NCBI GenBank assembly: GCA_036937835.1
Contig: CM072876.1
Location: 8,621,501-8,685,500, forward strand
DNA: 64,000 nt
Direction of reading: 5' to 3'
Source: Pampus argenteus
Taxonomy: Eukaryota > Chordata > Actinopteri > Scombriformes > Stromateidae
This document shows, piece by piece, positions 21,682 through 32,600 of this stretch (positions within the stretch are counted from its first letter, which is position 1; each line of letters starts with the position of its first letter). The position numbers were made by a program, and so were the translations under genes. Below the pieces are notes generated by a model. It made no database searches, was not told where the DNA came from, and saw only the letters and a program-made list of their open reading frames with translations.

Positions 21682-24600
21682 CTTCAAGAGAAAGAAGGAT
21701 ATGTTAAAATCCTCATCTACATCAGTGCTCTTTTAATTAAGGGGTCACTTCACTTTTACGGGATGATTGAGTCCTTATTTTTAAAAAATCTAAAACTCAA
21801 ATCTAATCAAATTAAACAGTCTTTTAAATTGATATAATTACCTGTGCTGTGAGCCGCGGGGGCTTCTCTGGCGGTGCTGCGGGGCAGAAAGATGAACAAT
21901 ATAAGAGACACACAGAAGCAGAGAGAAAAGAAAGACAGGAGGGTTGAGAGAGAGAGAGAGAAATAATAGTATTCAGAATCACTCAGAATAAAATGAGACT
22001 TTTCTCTGAGCACTTACCATGTTCGGCGCCAGCTTCAGAGGACTAAAAAGAATAGACAAAGATAAATCTCATGAGGAAAATAAATCTGTCGCTCAAGATA
22101 TTCCAAAGGCTCATATGCACTCTGCGGTGGGCTGGTGCATTTCCTAAAACTATTTGGTAACAGTGATTGAGTATTGATGAGTATTTTATAGTCCACTCTT
22201 CCTCAACTCTGAGTCTGAAATCACAGTACATGTAAGTGGACACCTACCATTGGGATGGGGGTGTCCTCTGGTCCCATGGGATCCTGCAAAAGAACAGGTA
22301 GGTTCATTTTATAGAATACAGATACGGGTCCCCTCTTTGGAAGTGTTATCAGGGGGACATTCAAATCAAGACTAGGAGGGCGTCGAGAGTGAACGAGCGG
22401 GTCGACATTGTTTAACGACGCCTCGTTCCGCGAAGCTGCCACGACTGTATTGAATTTTGAAGCGGGGAGACCCAGAGACAGAGAGAGTGGGTTGACAAAG
22501 GTTAAAGATGTTCTGTGTCCCACCAGGAGTTTCTCCTCCTTCTGAAGCCACTTTTTATCCTCCATCATCTGCTCTTTCTGCCGGCGGAGAGTGTCCTGCA
22601 TGTTCTGCCTTTCTGTCTGCCAGAGCCGCTGGGCGTCCTCCTTGCTGTTTGCTTCCACTCGGAAGAATTCGCCCTCCTAGAAGATGAACACGCAATTTTG
22701 AACCTGTGGCTTCATATGTAAGAAAACTAAAACTATATACATACAGAAGCTTAACACTTTATGCTAAGTTTCTTACCCCCATGCTGCGACGCCGAGGGGA
22801 CCTGACCGGCAATGCGAGAGTGCTCATGGAGTCGACAGGAGACTGATATTCACACGGACTGGCCAGGTCAGGCGAGCTGGCACACAAGGCCTCGTTCAGC
22901 TGCACACAGATACACATGCACATCATTTACAAAGAGTTATTTCTGAACAGACTCCTGCTAACCAGCATCTTGAGAAATTGCATGCACACTATACCTGAAT
23001 ATGCAGACCAATACTGAGTGTGTTCCCAAACCGCCCTGGTTTCATTCTTGAAGGCTGTGGAAAATGCAAATGCATCAAATTTGACTATTGTGCTTTTTTT
23101 TTGTTACACGTAACAGTTGTTGAATTTGACAGACTCGTACCTTAGGAGGAGGCTCATTGAGGTTGAACTTTGTGTCAAAAAACTTTGTAGACCGCGCTCT
23201 GTCCCTCTCTCTCTCTACTTCCTGCTCCTTCTCCATCTTGTGGACATCGCTAACGGATTTCAGACAACAATAGATTTCATTTTTACATTTAAAGGAATAG
23301 TTTGACATTTTTGTAATTTTCTGGTGGATTTAATACCTCATTTATATCTGTCTATTAAATATAAGACCCCATTGTCATTTTTACATTTCAGTTTTTGTGC
23401 AGATAAACCAAAAGAGATTGAACATTTTAATTAGGTGCTGGTATTCCCCCTTCTTCCAGTCTTTGTGCTAAGCTAATCGGCTGCTGACTTATATCAGACA
23501 TGAGAGTGCTATCACACTTTTCATTTAACCTAAAAAATGTGTGTGTTTCCTAAATACCTGATCTTGACCACCAGCTCAGTGAAGGTGGGTCTCTCTCTGG
23601 GGTCGTAGGACCAGCAGCGGGTCATGAGTGAGTAGAAGGCAGGGGGGCAGTTGTCTGGTTTGGGAAGCCTGATGCCCTGCTCCAGTTGGTTGATCACGTC
23701 TCTGTTCTCCAGCCAGAAAAACGGCTGCTGCCCACGACTCATTATCTCCCACACACACACAGCTATGGTGCAATGCAAACACAAAGAAATATCATGAAGA
23801 AACCACAAAGCAGAAGCATAGAGGCCTGTGTCGTCCCACGGGCCAACACAACACAATGACACCTCATACAAACTGTTGTATGACAATGTAAACAAACCAG
23901 TTTCTAACCATCACCTCTGTTTGCCTCAATAGATTTGGATAATCAGGACCTCAGTGTAATTCTGATATTAGTTCATATAATGTTTGCAATGTCATAAAAT
24001 CCTGTATTGGAAAACCTGTGCTTGTTAATGCTTAACTAGTCACCTGCTTGTTATTAACTGTGAGTAAGTGAGTTTCCCCTGACATGCTAATGTCTCACAA
24101 GCTCACCAAACATCCAGACATCACTAGCTGTGGTGAAACGTCTGAAGTTGATGGACTCTGGAGCCATCCACTTGATTGGCAGTCGGGTAACAGACGCTGG
24201 AATGAAATGGGAGACGTCAGTATTTGGCAGTCAAGATACTCAACTTTTGTTTAGTACGAGTACAAAAAGGTACATTTTACATTGATTTATCACATTTTAC
24301 GCATTTAGATGACAAGGTGGTGAAAGGAGGTGAAAGAGTCATATGCGTTTTTGTTTTTAGTTACCTTTGTAGTATTCTTCATCCTCTATGTATCGAGACA
24401 GACCAAAGTCTCCAAGCTTCACACATTCTGGACTGGCGACTAACACGTTACGAACCGCAATGTCTCTGTGACATAAAGACATAAACAAGACAGGAAGAAA
24501 ATGTTTATTTATGTAAAGATGTCTGACTTTACATAAATCATTGACTTGTCATGAACATTGACACTTCATGACAAGTCGTGCTTCTTTGGGAGCCACAGAC

Positions 24601-27600
24601 ACATTTTACAGCAGCAACAAAAGAGCTAATTTATCATATGAAAAACCAATTGCTCCTTACCATTTACCAAATTACTTACTGAAGAAAATATGACAATTTC
24701 TGCAGATAAACTCAACTTAGCACAGAACGTTTATGATATATGATGTCTCATTTCATAGGGAAGCATTTTAAGGAACCTAATAGACATGTTTACTAAACTC
24801 GTATATCATATCTCATATGATTTGTCACTTGTTTCCTGCAAAATTTATTTCTAGATTTATCAGTTGATCACTACCATTTGTCCACCATATGTTTCAAACA
24901 AGATATTTCAAATTCTGCTTTTTTTTCACTGTGATAGTAACATCATACAATACTTCCTCTGTAAAAAACACAAAACAGCTGGAGATAATCACCTGTGCAC
25001 CATGTTGACCCCTTCAAGGTAGACGAGGGCTTTGCAGATTTGAAGGCTGAACAGCACCAGAGTCATATTTGTCAGCATGTTCTGGTTCTGAGTTAGATAG
25101 TTCCCGAGCTGCAAAAAAATTGTCAGAATTGATAAAGATTAGACTTTGTTCTATATCTGCACCTTCTCTGTGCTGAGATACAACAAAATCAGACATAACT
25201 CATGTTGCTTTTGGACATGTAAGAACTGTGAAAGATTTCAGGAGTCTTTTTATGTCAACCCTGTTGAGCAGAGTCATTTCCTTTAAAAGCAACAGCAACA
25301 GTTCAACTAGTTTAAAAAAAAAAACAACAAACACCTCTCCATGCTGATAAAGCTCCATGACAATCCACACAGGATCCTCCTCTATGATTCCAATTAGTTT
25401 GACAATGTGTGGATGGTCCAGGTTCTTCATTATTACTAGCAAAGACACACAAAGTTCACAATATGATCAGTGTTGGTTTTATTTGTAATTTATATTCATT
25501 TTTCATTTACACATATTTTCCAAAGAATACCTGCTTCACTCATGAACTTCTCCATCACATCAGGTGAACAGTCTTTGCACGTCTTCACTGCCACATTAAC
25601 GCTGCTTCCATTCTGTTCAATCGACAGACAAAAACAAACTGCGATGCTAATGGAAAAATCTATCCAAACAGCACATTCTTTACTTACTCTAGCCTGTCTG
25701 TATACTTAAAAAGTGAAATACAAGTCGATTTTTATAGTCTATGTTTTCATATTTGAGTCAGAAATTGTGACTTTTGTTTTATTGCTTTATAGTAAATCAT
25801 TTTTTAACTGGTATTATTGATATATATACTTCAACTGGAAAGATAGACTTACTGTTTTTTTGTAAACTCCATCGTAGACCTCCCCAAAAAAACCCTCACC
25901 GAGGATCCGGCCGAGAACAATGTCATTTCGGTCGATCCCGTACTTCACAACTGCAGATTTGACGAATGAAAATTAGTCAACGATCAAAAGCAAATTCTCT
26001 TTGTTTTTATTCTGCAAAATACAAACTTTCAACAAACCTGATTTGGGCCTGTCATCGAGAATTTCACAATAGATATCTGACCCTAAAAATACAAAAGAGG
26101 GAGTTATTGTTTTCATGTTCATAACCTCCCATCATGCTTTTTTTGGTAACATAACATCATAAAGATTTGACTGTTGGAAATGAAGAAATGGAGTGCATTG
26201 TACAATAGAGGTTGTGGGAATAATGAAAACTGTCACTCACCCATACTGTTTCTGACAGAACTGGTGTCTGTGCTGCTCCAGAGAAGAGACAGAATAAGAG
26301 AAAGCCTTGGTCATAAATTATCAAGTTATAGCTCCTCAGAGCTCTGACAGAATGATTCATTAAAAACAGCCTCTCTCATCAATAACTCTAACTTTTCATT
26401 TCATATTATAACCAGAGGGAATGAGCACAGCTTGGTATCCAGCAGCTACACCATAAGTGGAAAAACGTTGTAAAAGAGCCAAAAATCCACTTACCCTGTA
26501 GGAATCTCAGGGAGGGAACTTCGTACATTGGCATCTAGGAGATATAGGTAATGAGCATTACAATTAATTATGTTTTAATAATACATTTAAAGACATCCGC
26601 TGCACCTCAATCTTTAAACACTTGACTGTAAGTTTTGAAAGCAACAGGTTAAATTGGCTCGACCTCCGTGACCTCATACACACCTTTATTTGCTCGATGG
26701 ATAACAGTATCATCTGTGTCATTTTCCAAGCGGCAGTACCCATCAATAAGGTCCATCATGTTATCCGCCATAGGGACTGTGGCCACATTGACCGACAGAT
26801 GCTGTCAGAAAGAGGACACAAAGGTATGATGCGGTAATCTGCAGTGCCGGCTCAAATTCTCTGCAAACGTTCTCTATAGTAAATGTATTCACTATATTTA
26901 GCTATTCTGATTCAGTGCAGTGTTACTGTATAATAGATACTGTAGTGCCATTGTGATACTTACTTGTCTGACCCCCTCTATCTCGAGGTTTATTAGAGCT
27001 TTGCCGTCGCCCTGAGTTAAGCATTGTATTTTCTTGATCTGCTTGAAGTCTGCTAGAAACACAGGCTGATGCACAAGAAAGAAGAATGCAATAACTGATG
27101 GACTAATAACATTTTTGCAAACGTTATATTTTGGTACATTATGATGCAGAGTTAACTGAAAGGATGCTAACAAGGTCAAGCAATGTGATCCAGTTTTTTT
27201 TTTTTTGCCAGAATTCATTTATCCTCCCCATACTTTCAAAATAGAGCTAATAGTTATAAAATATACAGAAATGTTTTGCATTTTTGGTATCAGGAATCAG
27301 CATCACCAGCATCTCTCAAACTCGCTAATCTAATCTCACTAATGAAGTTTGCTTAATTGTGAGAACATCAAGTTGTGGTTTTATGTAAACAATTACACTG
27401 AGTAAAACATAAAAGCTGTCTGGACTCTGTTCACATACAGTATATACCACACTAAAGGGAAGTGGTTGGTGTGCACAGAGTTGCAGGCAACCAGCAAGAC
27501 TTCAAAAGTCACTATTGACTATTAAGCTTTGAGGTGCTGGTAAGCGGATTTCGTTACCTTTGACTATGCTAAGCTAAGCTAACCGGCTGCTGGTGGTAGC

Positions 27601-27694
27601 TTCAAGTTTACAGTGCAGACATACTAATACTAACTCTCTGCAAGGATAAAAAGTGTATTTCCCCAAATTATCAAAAATCTTGACAGGACTACAC

Positions 27695-27760
<66 letters not shown>

Positions 27761-30217
27761 CAATATACATAATACAATGTACTGTAGGACAAAGTTAAAG
27801 CTCTATCAAAAACATCTCCACCATGCTCACCGCTGAATTCTTCTGTGTACGCTGGCGAATGCCTCTCCCACCGATGACCAGCTCCACCGACAGACTCCAA
27901 CCTTGCTGTTTATACATGAAAGTGGTTTAATATTTGTAACATTAACGTGAACAAGAGCAGATAAAGAGTTAGGAGAAGAGATCTGTCCTTCTTCAGTATC
28001 GCGCTGAACACAATGTTGCTACTCACCACCAGTTCACATGGAAAAACCTCTTCATCATAACTGATAAAGTCCTTGAGGGTCTCAAAGAACTTGACCATAC
28101 AGTCGTCCTCCTTGAGCGTCGCATACTGTTGAAATGTTTGTTGGATCAACTTCCGCAGCTGCCTGGACTGGATCACAACGGGAATATTTGAAATAGTTTT
28201 ATATGCGCACTATGATGATATAAGATTTCATCTAAGTGAACACAATTTGGGGATACATTTTGGAAGCACACATATATAAAGCCAATAAGAGGAATTATAA
28301 GGTTAAGACAGTTTACCTTCATGCTGTTAATCAGCTGCTGAGGAAAGAAAAGGTCCAGGCCCACCTCTTTTCTTCATTTGTACAGCAAAATTCAGCAAAA
28401 AAAAAAAAAGTCAGATTTAAACAGTATCCAAAAGGGTTTTTGAAAGGGTTTGATAAGCTTTGGTTCATCAAAATCCATACAAGATCATTTATCCCTCAGG
28501 TTAAATCAACAAAATCCAAAAAACGTCAGCATTTCATTTCATACAAGGTTAAAAACTTACTCTAGTAGTTCAAAGTTAGACTTCTTCTCTAGACCTTTTG
28601 CGTTCATGTCTTTGTAAAACCTCCTGTAAAATGTAAAAAGAAAACGTGAACAACTAATAAATTCTGTAAACCCAAATCCAGAACAAGTACATTTCTGAGC
28701 TACTACTACATACTGATAATCTGGAAATCATTTTTTATGCATTTGTCTAAACTGACAGCATTACAACTGAAAGATTATTGTAGTACTAGTAGTATTGTGT
28801 AATACAAACATTCATAATTTCAACCAACCCAGTCTCCTTATCTATACAGTATCACTGCACTCTTAAACAAATGAAAATGAACTGTTTAGCCAGCGAGAGA
28901 GAAAGAATGCAGAGAGGAATGTGGTGACTCACCTGATCTCCAAACAACCAAGCTGCAGAGCCATCCCATCACTGACCTTACTGGCATGATACTGCATGTA
29001 ATCACTACGCACCTGTCATAAAACGTAACAGAGAAACCAGATATATCAATATAATACTGGACAAATACATTGTAAAAAATCTGGGCACACATTGGTTGGT
29101 AAAGAGGGGATAAAGGAGGGTGCTCAGTATGCATCCCTGAGGGACTCCTGTGCTCAGGGTTAACATAGAGGAGATGTTGTTTGGAGGGGGTCTGACATAG
29201 GTGTCCTTTCACTTAAGGTGATGTGAAGTTGAACTCTATACCAGCTAAAGAGATATAATAACATATTAAAGATAAAATATAGCAAAGCTTGTTACCTGTT
29301 GGTAAAAATACAGCAACGTAGATCTGTCATCTTTGAATTTCTCCAAGAAGTTGACAGGAACGTATCTGATACGAAGGTCATACCTGCATCCACCACACAG
29401 GTTTATCAAATGCCATTCTTAATATCTAATACTGCAGATGTCTCTTAACAGATAATATTGATGAAAAAAAAAAAAATCAATGATCCAATAATCCATCTGT
29501 ACCTCCACTCAGCTTCCACGTGATGGCTCTCATAGCGTTGCTCTACCTCTCCGACGGTCAGATCTGGATGGAGCCAGTGAAGCTCTTCTGACTTCAGGTG
29601 CTTCAGCAGCAGACCGTAGCATCCCGCGTGTTCGATGTTTGGCCCCAGTCGACCACTCACCAGTATTGAACGAATTATTGCCTGAAAGAGACAGAACAAG
29701 CTGTTTTATTTATTTTTTAAGTCATCCTGAGGTTTTTGTCATTCCTGCTAAATATTTAGGTTGTGGTTGATACTTTCTTCATCTACAGTCTAACAAATCG
29801 TTTGGTCTGCTGTGTACACAGAAAGAGAATAAAATTATCTGTGCACTGATTCAGGATTTATTAACTTTTTTGTCTTAAGAAGGCCAAAAAAAACATCTGC
29901 TTTGGCTTTGAAAAAAACAAAGAAAGATACCAAATGCCTCAACCGTGACAGATGTGTAATCTAAATTATCAAAGATAAAGTAAAATCTGACATGTCGACT
30001 CCCGTCCCCACACCTTTTAGATTTCTCTCACCCTAATTTGCCAGGAGCTGTCGCATTTGACCAGCTTGAAGTTCTTCCCCAAGTTGTTGTTGGTAGAGAA
30101 GCACACTTTGAGAATCTTGGTGGGTCCTCCGTCCCCAGTGAAGAGCGATTCAGCGCCAGGCTCGGTGCCACTGTTTCTTGGACTAGCCACCTTCCAGGAC
30201 AAGGTGTCACCGGACAT
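20494..30217 (-). CDS. ptk2b: Protein-tyrosine kinase 2-beta (Pyk2/FAK2)
   Basis: Complement model, coding exons 5' to 3': 30032-30217, 29503-29681, 29296-29383, 28933-29012, 28561-28623, 28317-28371, 28027-28167, 27831-27905, 26964-27065, 26684-26801, 26495-26534, 26241-26272, 26038-26082, 25853-25950, 25531-25612, 25335-25435, 24993-25108, 24365-24465, 24107-24196, 23558-23762, 23141-23249, 22995-23054, 22777-22899, 22524-22676, 22248-22283, 22018-22042, 21842-21876, 21547-21681, 21315-21395, 20494-20709. Total 2970 nt, 989 residues (human 1009); every junction keeps phase. It is a cytoplasmic, calcium-responsive focal-adhesion-type kinase: FERM (about 33-345), linker with autophosphorylation site Y391 (SDIYCEI), kinase (about 403-670), proline-rich linker, FAT (about 847-989). 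Catalytic elements: GEGFFG loop, K444, H533-R534-D535, D553-F554-G555, activation-loop Y565/Y566. The start at 30217 (MSGDTLSW) is chosen for likeness to the family; an in-frame ATG four codons earlier (30229) is also possible. Which teleost paralogue this is cannot be told. Confidence 0.95.
21125..21190 (+). repeat. Retroelement 3' tail in a ptk2b intron
   Basis: GTGCTGCCGCAACACCAGAG, then CCTAAGGACTAATAAAGGCT and TTATCTTATC. This is the typical 3' end of a fish non-LTR retroelement (polymerase-II-like AATAAAGG tail ending in TTATC repeats). A reverse-oriented relative is at 38996. The T18 run just before (21062-21080) may belong to it. Confidence 0.5.
22284..22523 (-). other. ptk2b intron that is fully open in the coding frame
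   Basis: The intron between exons 22524-22676 and 22248-22283 is 240 nt, a multiple of three, and has no stop in the coding frame. Retention would insert 80 residues between ...EEKLL and DPMG.... The flanking splice sites (GTGGGA donor, TTTTGCAG acceptor) are usable, the donor being weak. The inserted sequence is Leu/Ser/Pro-rich without a recognised domain. Confidence 0.5.
23291..23510 (+). repeat. Dispersed teleost repeat A in a ptk2b intron
   Basis: Starts with AAAGGAATAGTTTGACATTT and ends with the GTGCTAAGCTAATCGGCTGC phrase. The first phrase is the known 5' end of this repeat in one orientation. The copy lies between the last kinase exon and the linker exon. Confidence 0.65.
23558..25950 (-). 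other. ptk2b exons encoding the tyrosine kinase domain
   Basis: Seven exons. 25853-25950 carries the glycine loop (LGEGFFGEV), 25531-25612 the catalytic Lys (VAVKTCK) and 25335-25435 helix C and the hinge (MKNLDHPHIVKLIG; ELYQHGE). 24993-25108 ends in MVH with the HRD motif split over the junction. 24365-24465 has KLGDFGLSR and the activation loop EDEEYYK, 24107-24196 has PIKWMAPESI, and 23558-23762 has the C-lobe. All catalytic residues are intact. Confidence 0.95.
27477..27682 (-). repeat. Dispersed teleost repeat A in a ptk2b intron
   Basis: Carries GCAGGCAACCAGCAAGAC, TATGCTAAGCTAAGCTAACC and GGCTGCTGGTGGTAGCTTCA, matching the repeat A copies elsewhere in the window. It is followed directly by an (AT)n tract. 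Confidence 0.65.
27695..27760. repeat. (AT)n microsatellite
   Basis: About 60 bp of near-perfect AT dinucleotides, in the ptk2b intron between exons 27831-27905 and 26964-27065. It is about 70 bp from the nearest exon on the acceptor-distal side and disturbs no splice signal. Confidence 0.9.
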
Positions 30218-31059
30218 CACCTCATACATTCTCACGGTTGGGTCGGCACCATCATATCCACATCATTCTTCCCAGAGAAAAGAGGAGCAAGTTTTAAATT
30301 AAGATATAAAAAAACCGAAAAATTAAATTCGTGGGATGTGTGTCTACGTCGTTAGGTTTAACCGTATAGTTTGAGGGACGGTTTCGTGTGACTGTAGAAG
30401 AGTACAAACTGTTCTATGACTTGCTTTATGTATGACTTGCTTCATCATAGTACTACTGTCATGCTGTGCTTCACATTCATGCTGTGATCATGTGCCATGT
30501 GGTGACTATGATTCACATTGTCTCATTCTGAGATCCGCTGATTAAATTCCTTTCTAACCGTAATTTCAAGTGAGGGCCTGTGTGGTTCATGAAGCAAAAT
30601 TGTGTCAGTGTAGAGACTTGCTAAATCCACAAGTAAAACTCCTGTTTTTCTTTTTTCTTTTTTTTTAAATAATGATTGAGATTTCAAAATATAAAGCGGA
30701 ACGACTACCTGAGGAAGACAACAAAACGTCAACAAACACCTAAATCTATCTAAAGCCACTGTTGACTAACCGACACGTAGTAGCTTCTCAGGTCTGGCCG
30801 TTATGCAACCTGTGTTGATTTGTTCTACACGCAAGAATGAGTCAAAAAAAAAAAAAACTCAATGTAAAAACAAATGTTGCAAGAAAACAACTCATCTGTC
30901 CTTCTAAAAGGAATGATCCAAGAGTTTAGGAAATACTAATACTATACTATATTATACTAACACTGAAGATGATGCTTTTCCACCGTATGATACCAGCTCA
31001 ACTGGACTTGATTCTACTTATTGTTTTTGGTCTGTTTTTTGGTGTAAAATTGACAATAT

Positions 31060-31383
31060 ATTTTACAGGAGATTATGTGTGGGACCGTGTCTGGGTGGGG
31101 TGCAGTGACTTCCTGGAGTCTTGTGACCGATTTTACACTTTAGTTTTTAAACAAACAAGATATCTAGTGAGATTTAAATTGGCTGCTAGGGGGAATAACA
31201 TTACCTTCACACACACACACAGCCAGGCTACCACTTCCAGTCATTGTGCTAAGATAAGATAGCTGACCGCCGACTCCAGATACATATTTACCGTAAAGAT
31301 ATGAGAGTAAAATCAATCTTCTCACCAACTGCAAGAAAGATAATTTTTTGCATATTTCCCAAAACATTAAGATATTCCTTTAG
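31060..31383 (-). repeat. Dispersed teleost repeat A, longer copy
   Basis: Contains GTGCAGTGACTTCCTGGAGT, ACACAGCCAGGCTACCAC, TTGTGCTAAGATAAGATAGC, ATATGAGAGTAAAATCAATC, TTCTCACCAACTGCAAGAAA and the terminal CATTAAGATATTCCTTTAGG. The order of these phrases is that of the full-length repeat in reverse orientation. Confidence 0.65.
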
Positions 31384-31456
31384 GAAACAAATAATACCTC
31401 ATTTGAAAAACATTGCAGATGCACACACAATATATCAATTTTAAATCCAACTCCAG

Positions 31457-31487
<31 letters not shown>

Positions 31488-32449
31488 GCCATGTCAATCA
31501 AAATAATATGGGCATGTTGACTCAGCAAGCAGAGTACATGAGAGTCAAATACTTTAAAACAACCTTCACCTTGCTAAGAGGTAGAAATTTTACCCACCTC
31601 ACAATTGTGTCCGTCAGCAAACTGCCCTTTGGCTTTCATAACGCGTCTTCTCATAAATGAAACTCCATGCTGTTAATCTGCTGTGAGGGAGCTCCACTGA
31701 GCTGTGTTAGTTTCTCTCACAGCTTTTTTTTGCCGCTGTTGGACAGGGTTGTGTTTTGTTAGCCTGAGGCCATGAATTCCCCAGCAGGGCCGTGTGGGTG
31801 TGTTCGTGTGTAAGTGTGTGTGTGTGTGTAAAGAGAGAAAAGAAGACCGAGAAAGATAAAAAGATAAGTATGCAGCATGGCCGGCATGTTGTACCATCAC
31901 CTGGGTGTAGGAGGCCGGAGAGAGGAGTTTAAGGAGGCAGTGGGTTAAGTTTATGATTTCTTCTGAGAGAAAAAAAAACAACATCCATGGATTACAGTAC
32001 ATAGAGCTTTGGATATACAAATACATTCCTTGGATCATGGCGACAAAACAGTGAATAAATCCCATGATATATTGTATAAATTAGACATCGTTTCAAATGC
32101 TCAAAAGCCCCTGTGTCAAAACCCACATCTCTGATATTTACTACTCAGTAAATATATGTCGTAAATTATAGTATATATTAAGAGTCCTATACCCAATAAA
32201 GAAATACAATATCTAGTATGAATGAAGAATGACACTGGATATGTTGCAGTGACGCTTTGGACATGTTTTCTCAACTGTTGAATCTCTGTGACCTCTAGTC
32301 TTGTTCAGGCAAGTGTGTGAGACTTGACTTTTTTTTTTTTTTTGTCTAGTTTTGATTTTTAACATGCAAACACTAAAACCCAGAACAATGATTGGCTCTG
32401 CTCTACACAGAACTCAGCTAACACCGAGTGCCAAAAACTGTCAAGTACT

Positions 32450-32600
32450 GAGAGTTGCCATTAAATTACATATGAAAACATGTCCTTGTTCCATCTTCTT
32501 AATTGCTGCTTTTTTTCACTATTTTATAGGCCAAATGATTAATTGATTAAACAATAGATAAATCGATGAAGAAAATAATCTTTAGTTGCAGCTCTACGTT
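32450..32600 (+). repeat. Dispersed teleost repeat B, copy
   Basis: TTTTATAGGCCAAATGATTA, ATTGATTAAACAATAGATAA and ATCTTTAGTTGCAGCTCTAC form the typical 3' end of repeat B in the same orientation as the 10.73-11.05 kb copy. Confidence 0.6.

Larger units (their letters stand above)
26684..30130 (-). other. ptk2b exons encoding the FERM domain
   Basis: The exons from 30032-30217 to 26684-26801 encode F1 (KILKVCFSTNNN onward), F2 (KKSNFELLEKEVGLDLFFP; IQQTFQQYATL) and F3 (LVIGGRGIRQ, FLADFKQIKKIQCL, MADNMMDLIDGYCRL). In the F3 exon the correct acceptor is at 27066 (CATCAG|), not the nearer AG at 27053, because only the former keeps phase and restores the family sequence PVFLADF. Confidence 0.92.

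Noticed and set aside
27053..27065. Nearer splice acceptor for the ptk2b F3 exon (after TTTCTAG)
   Set aside because: It breaks the reading phase with the previous exon; the acceptor at 27066 keeps it and restores the family sequence.
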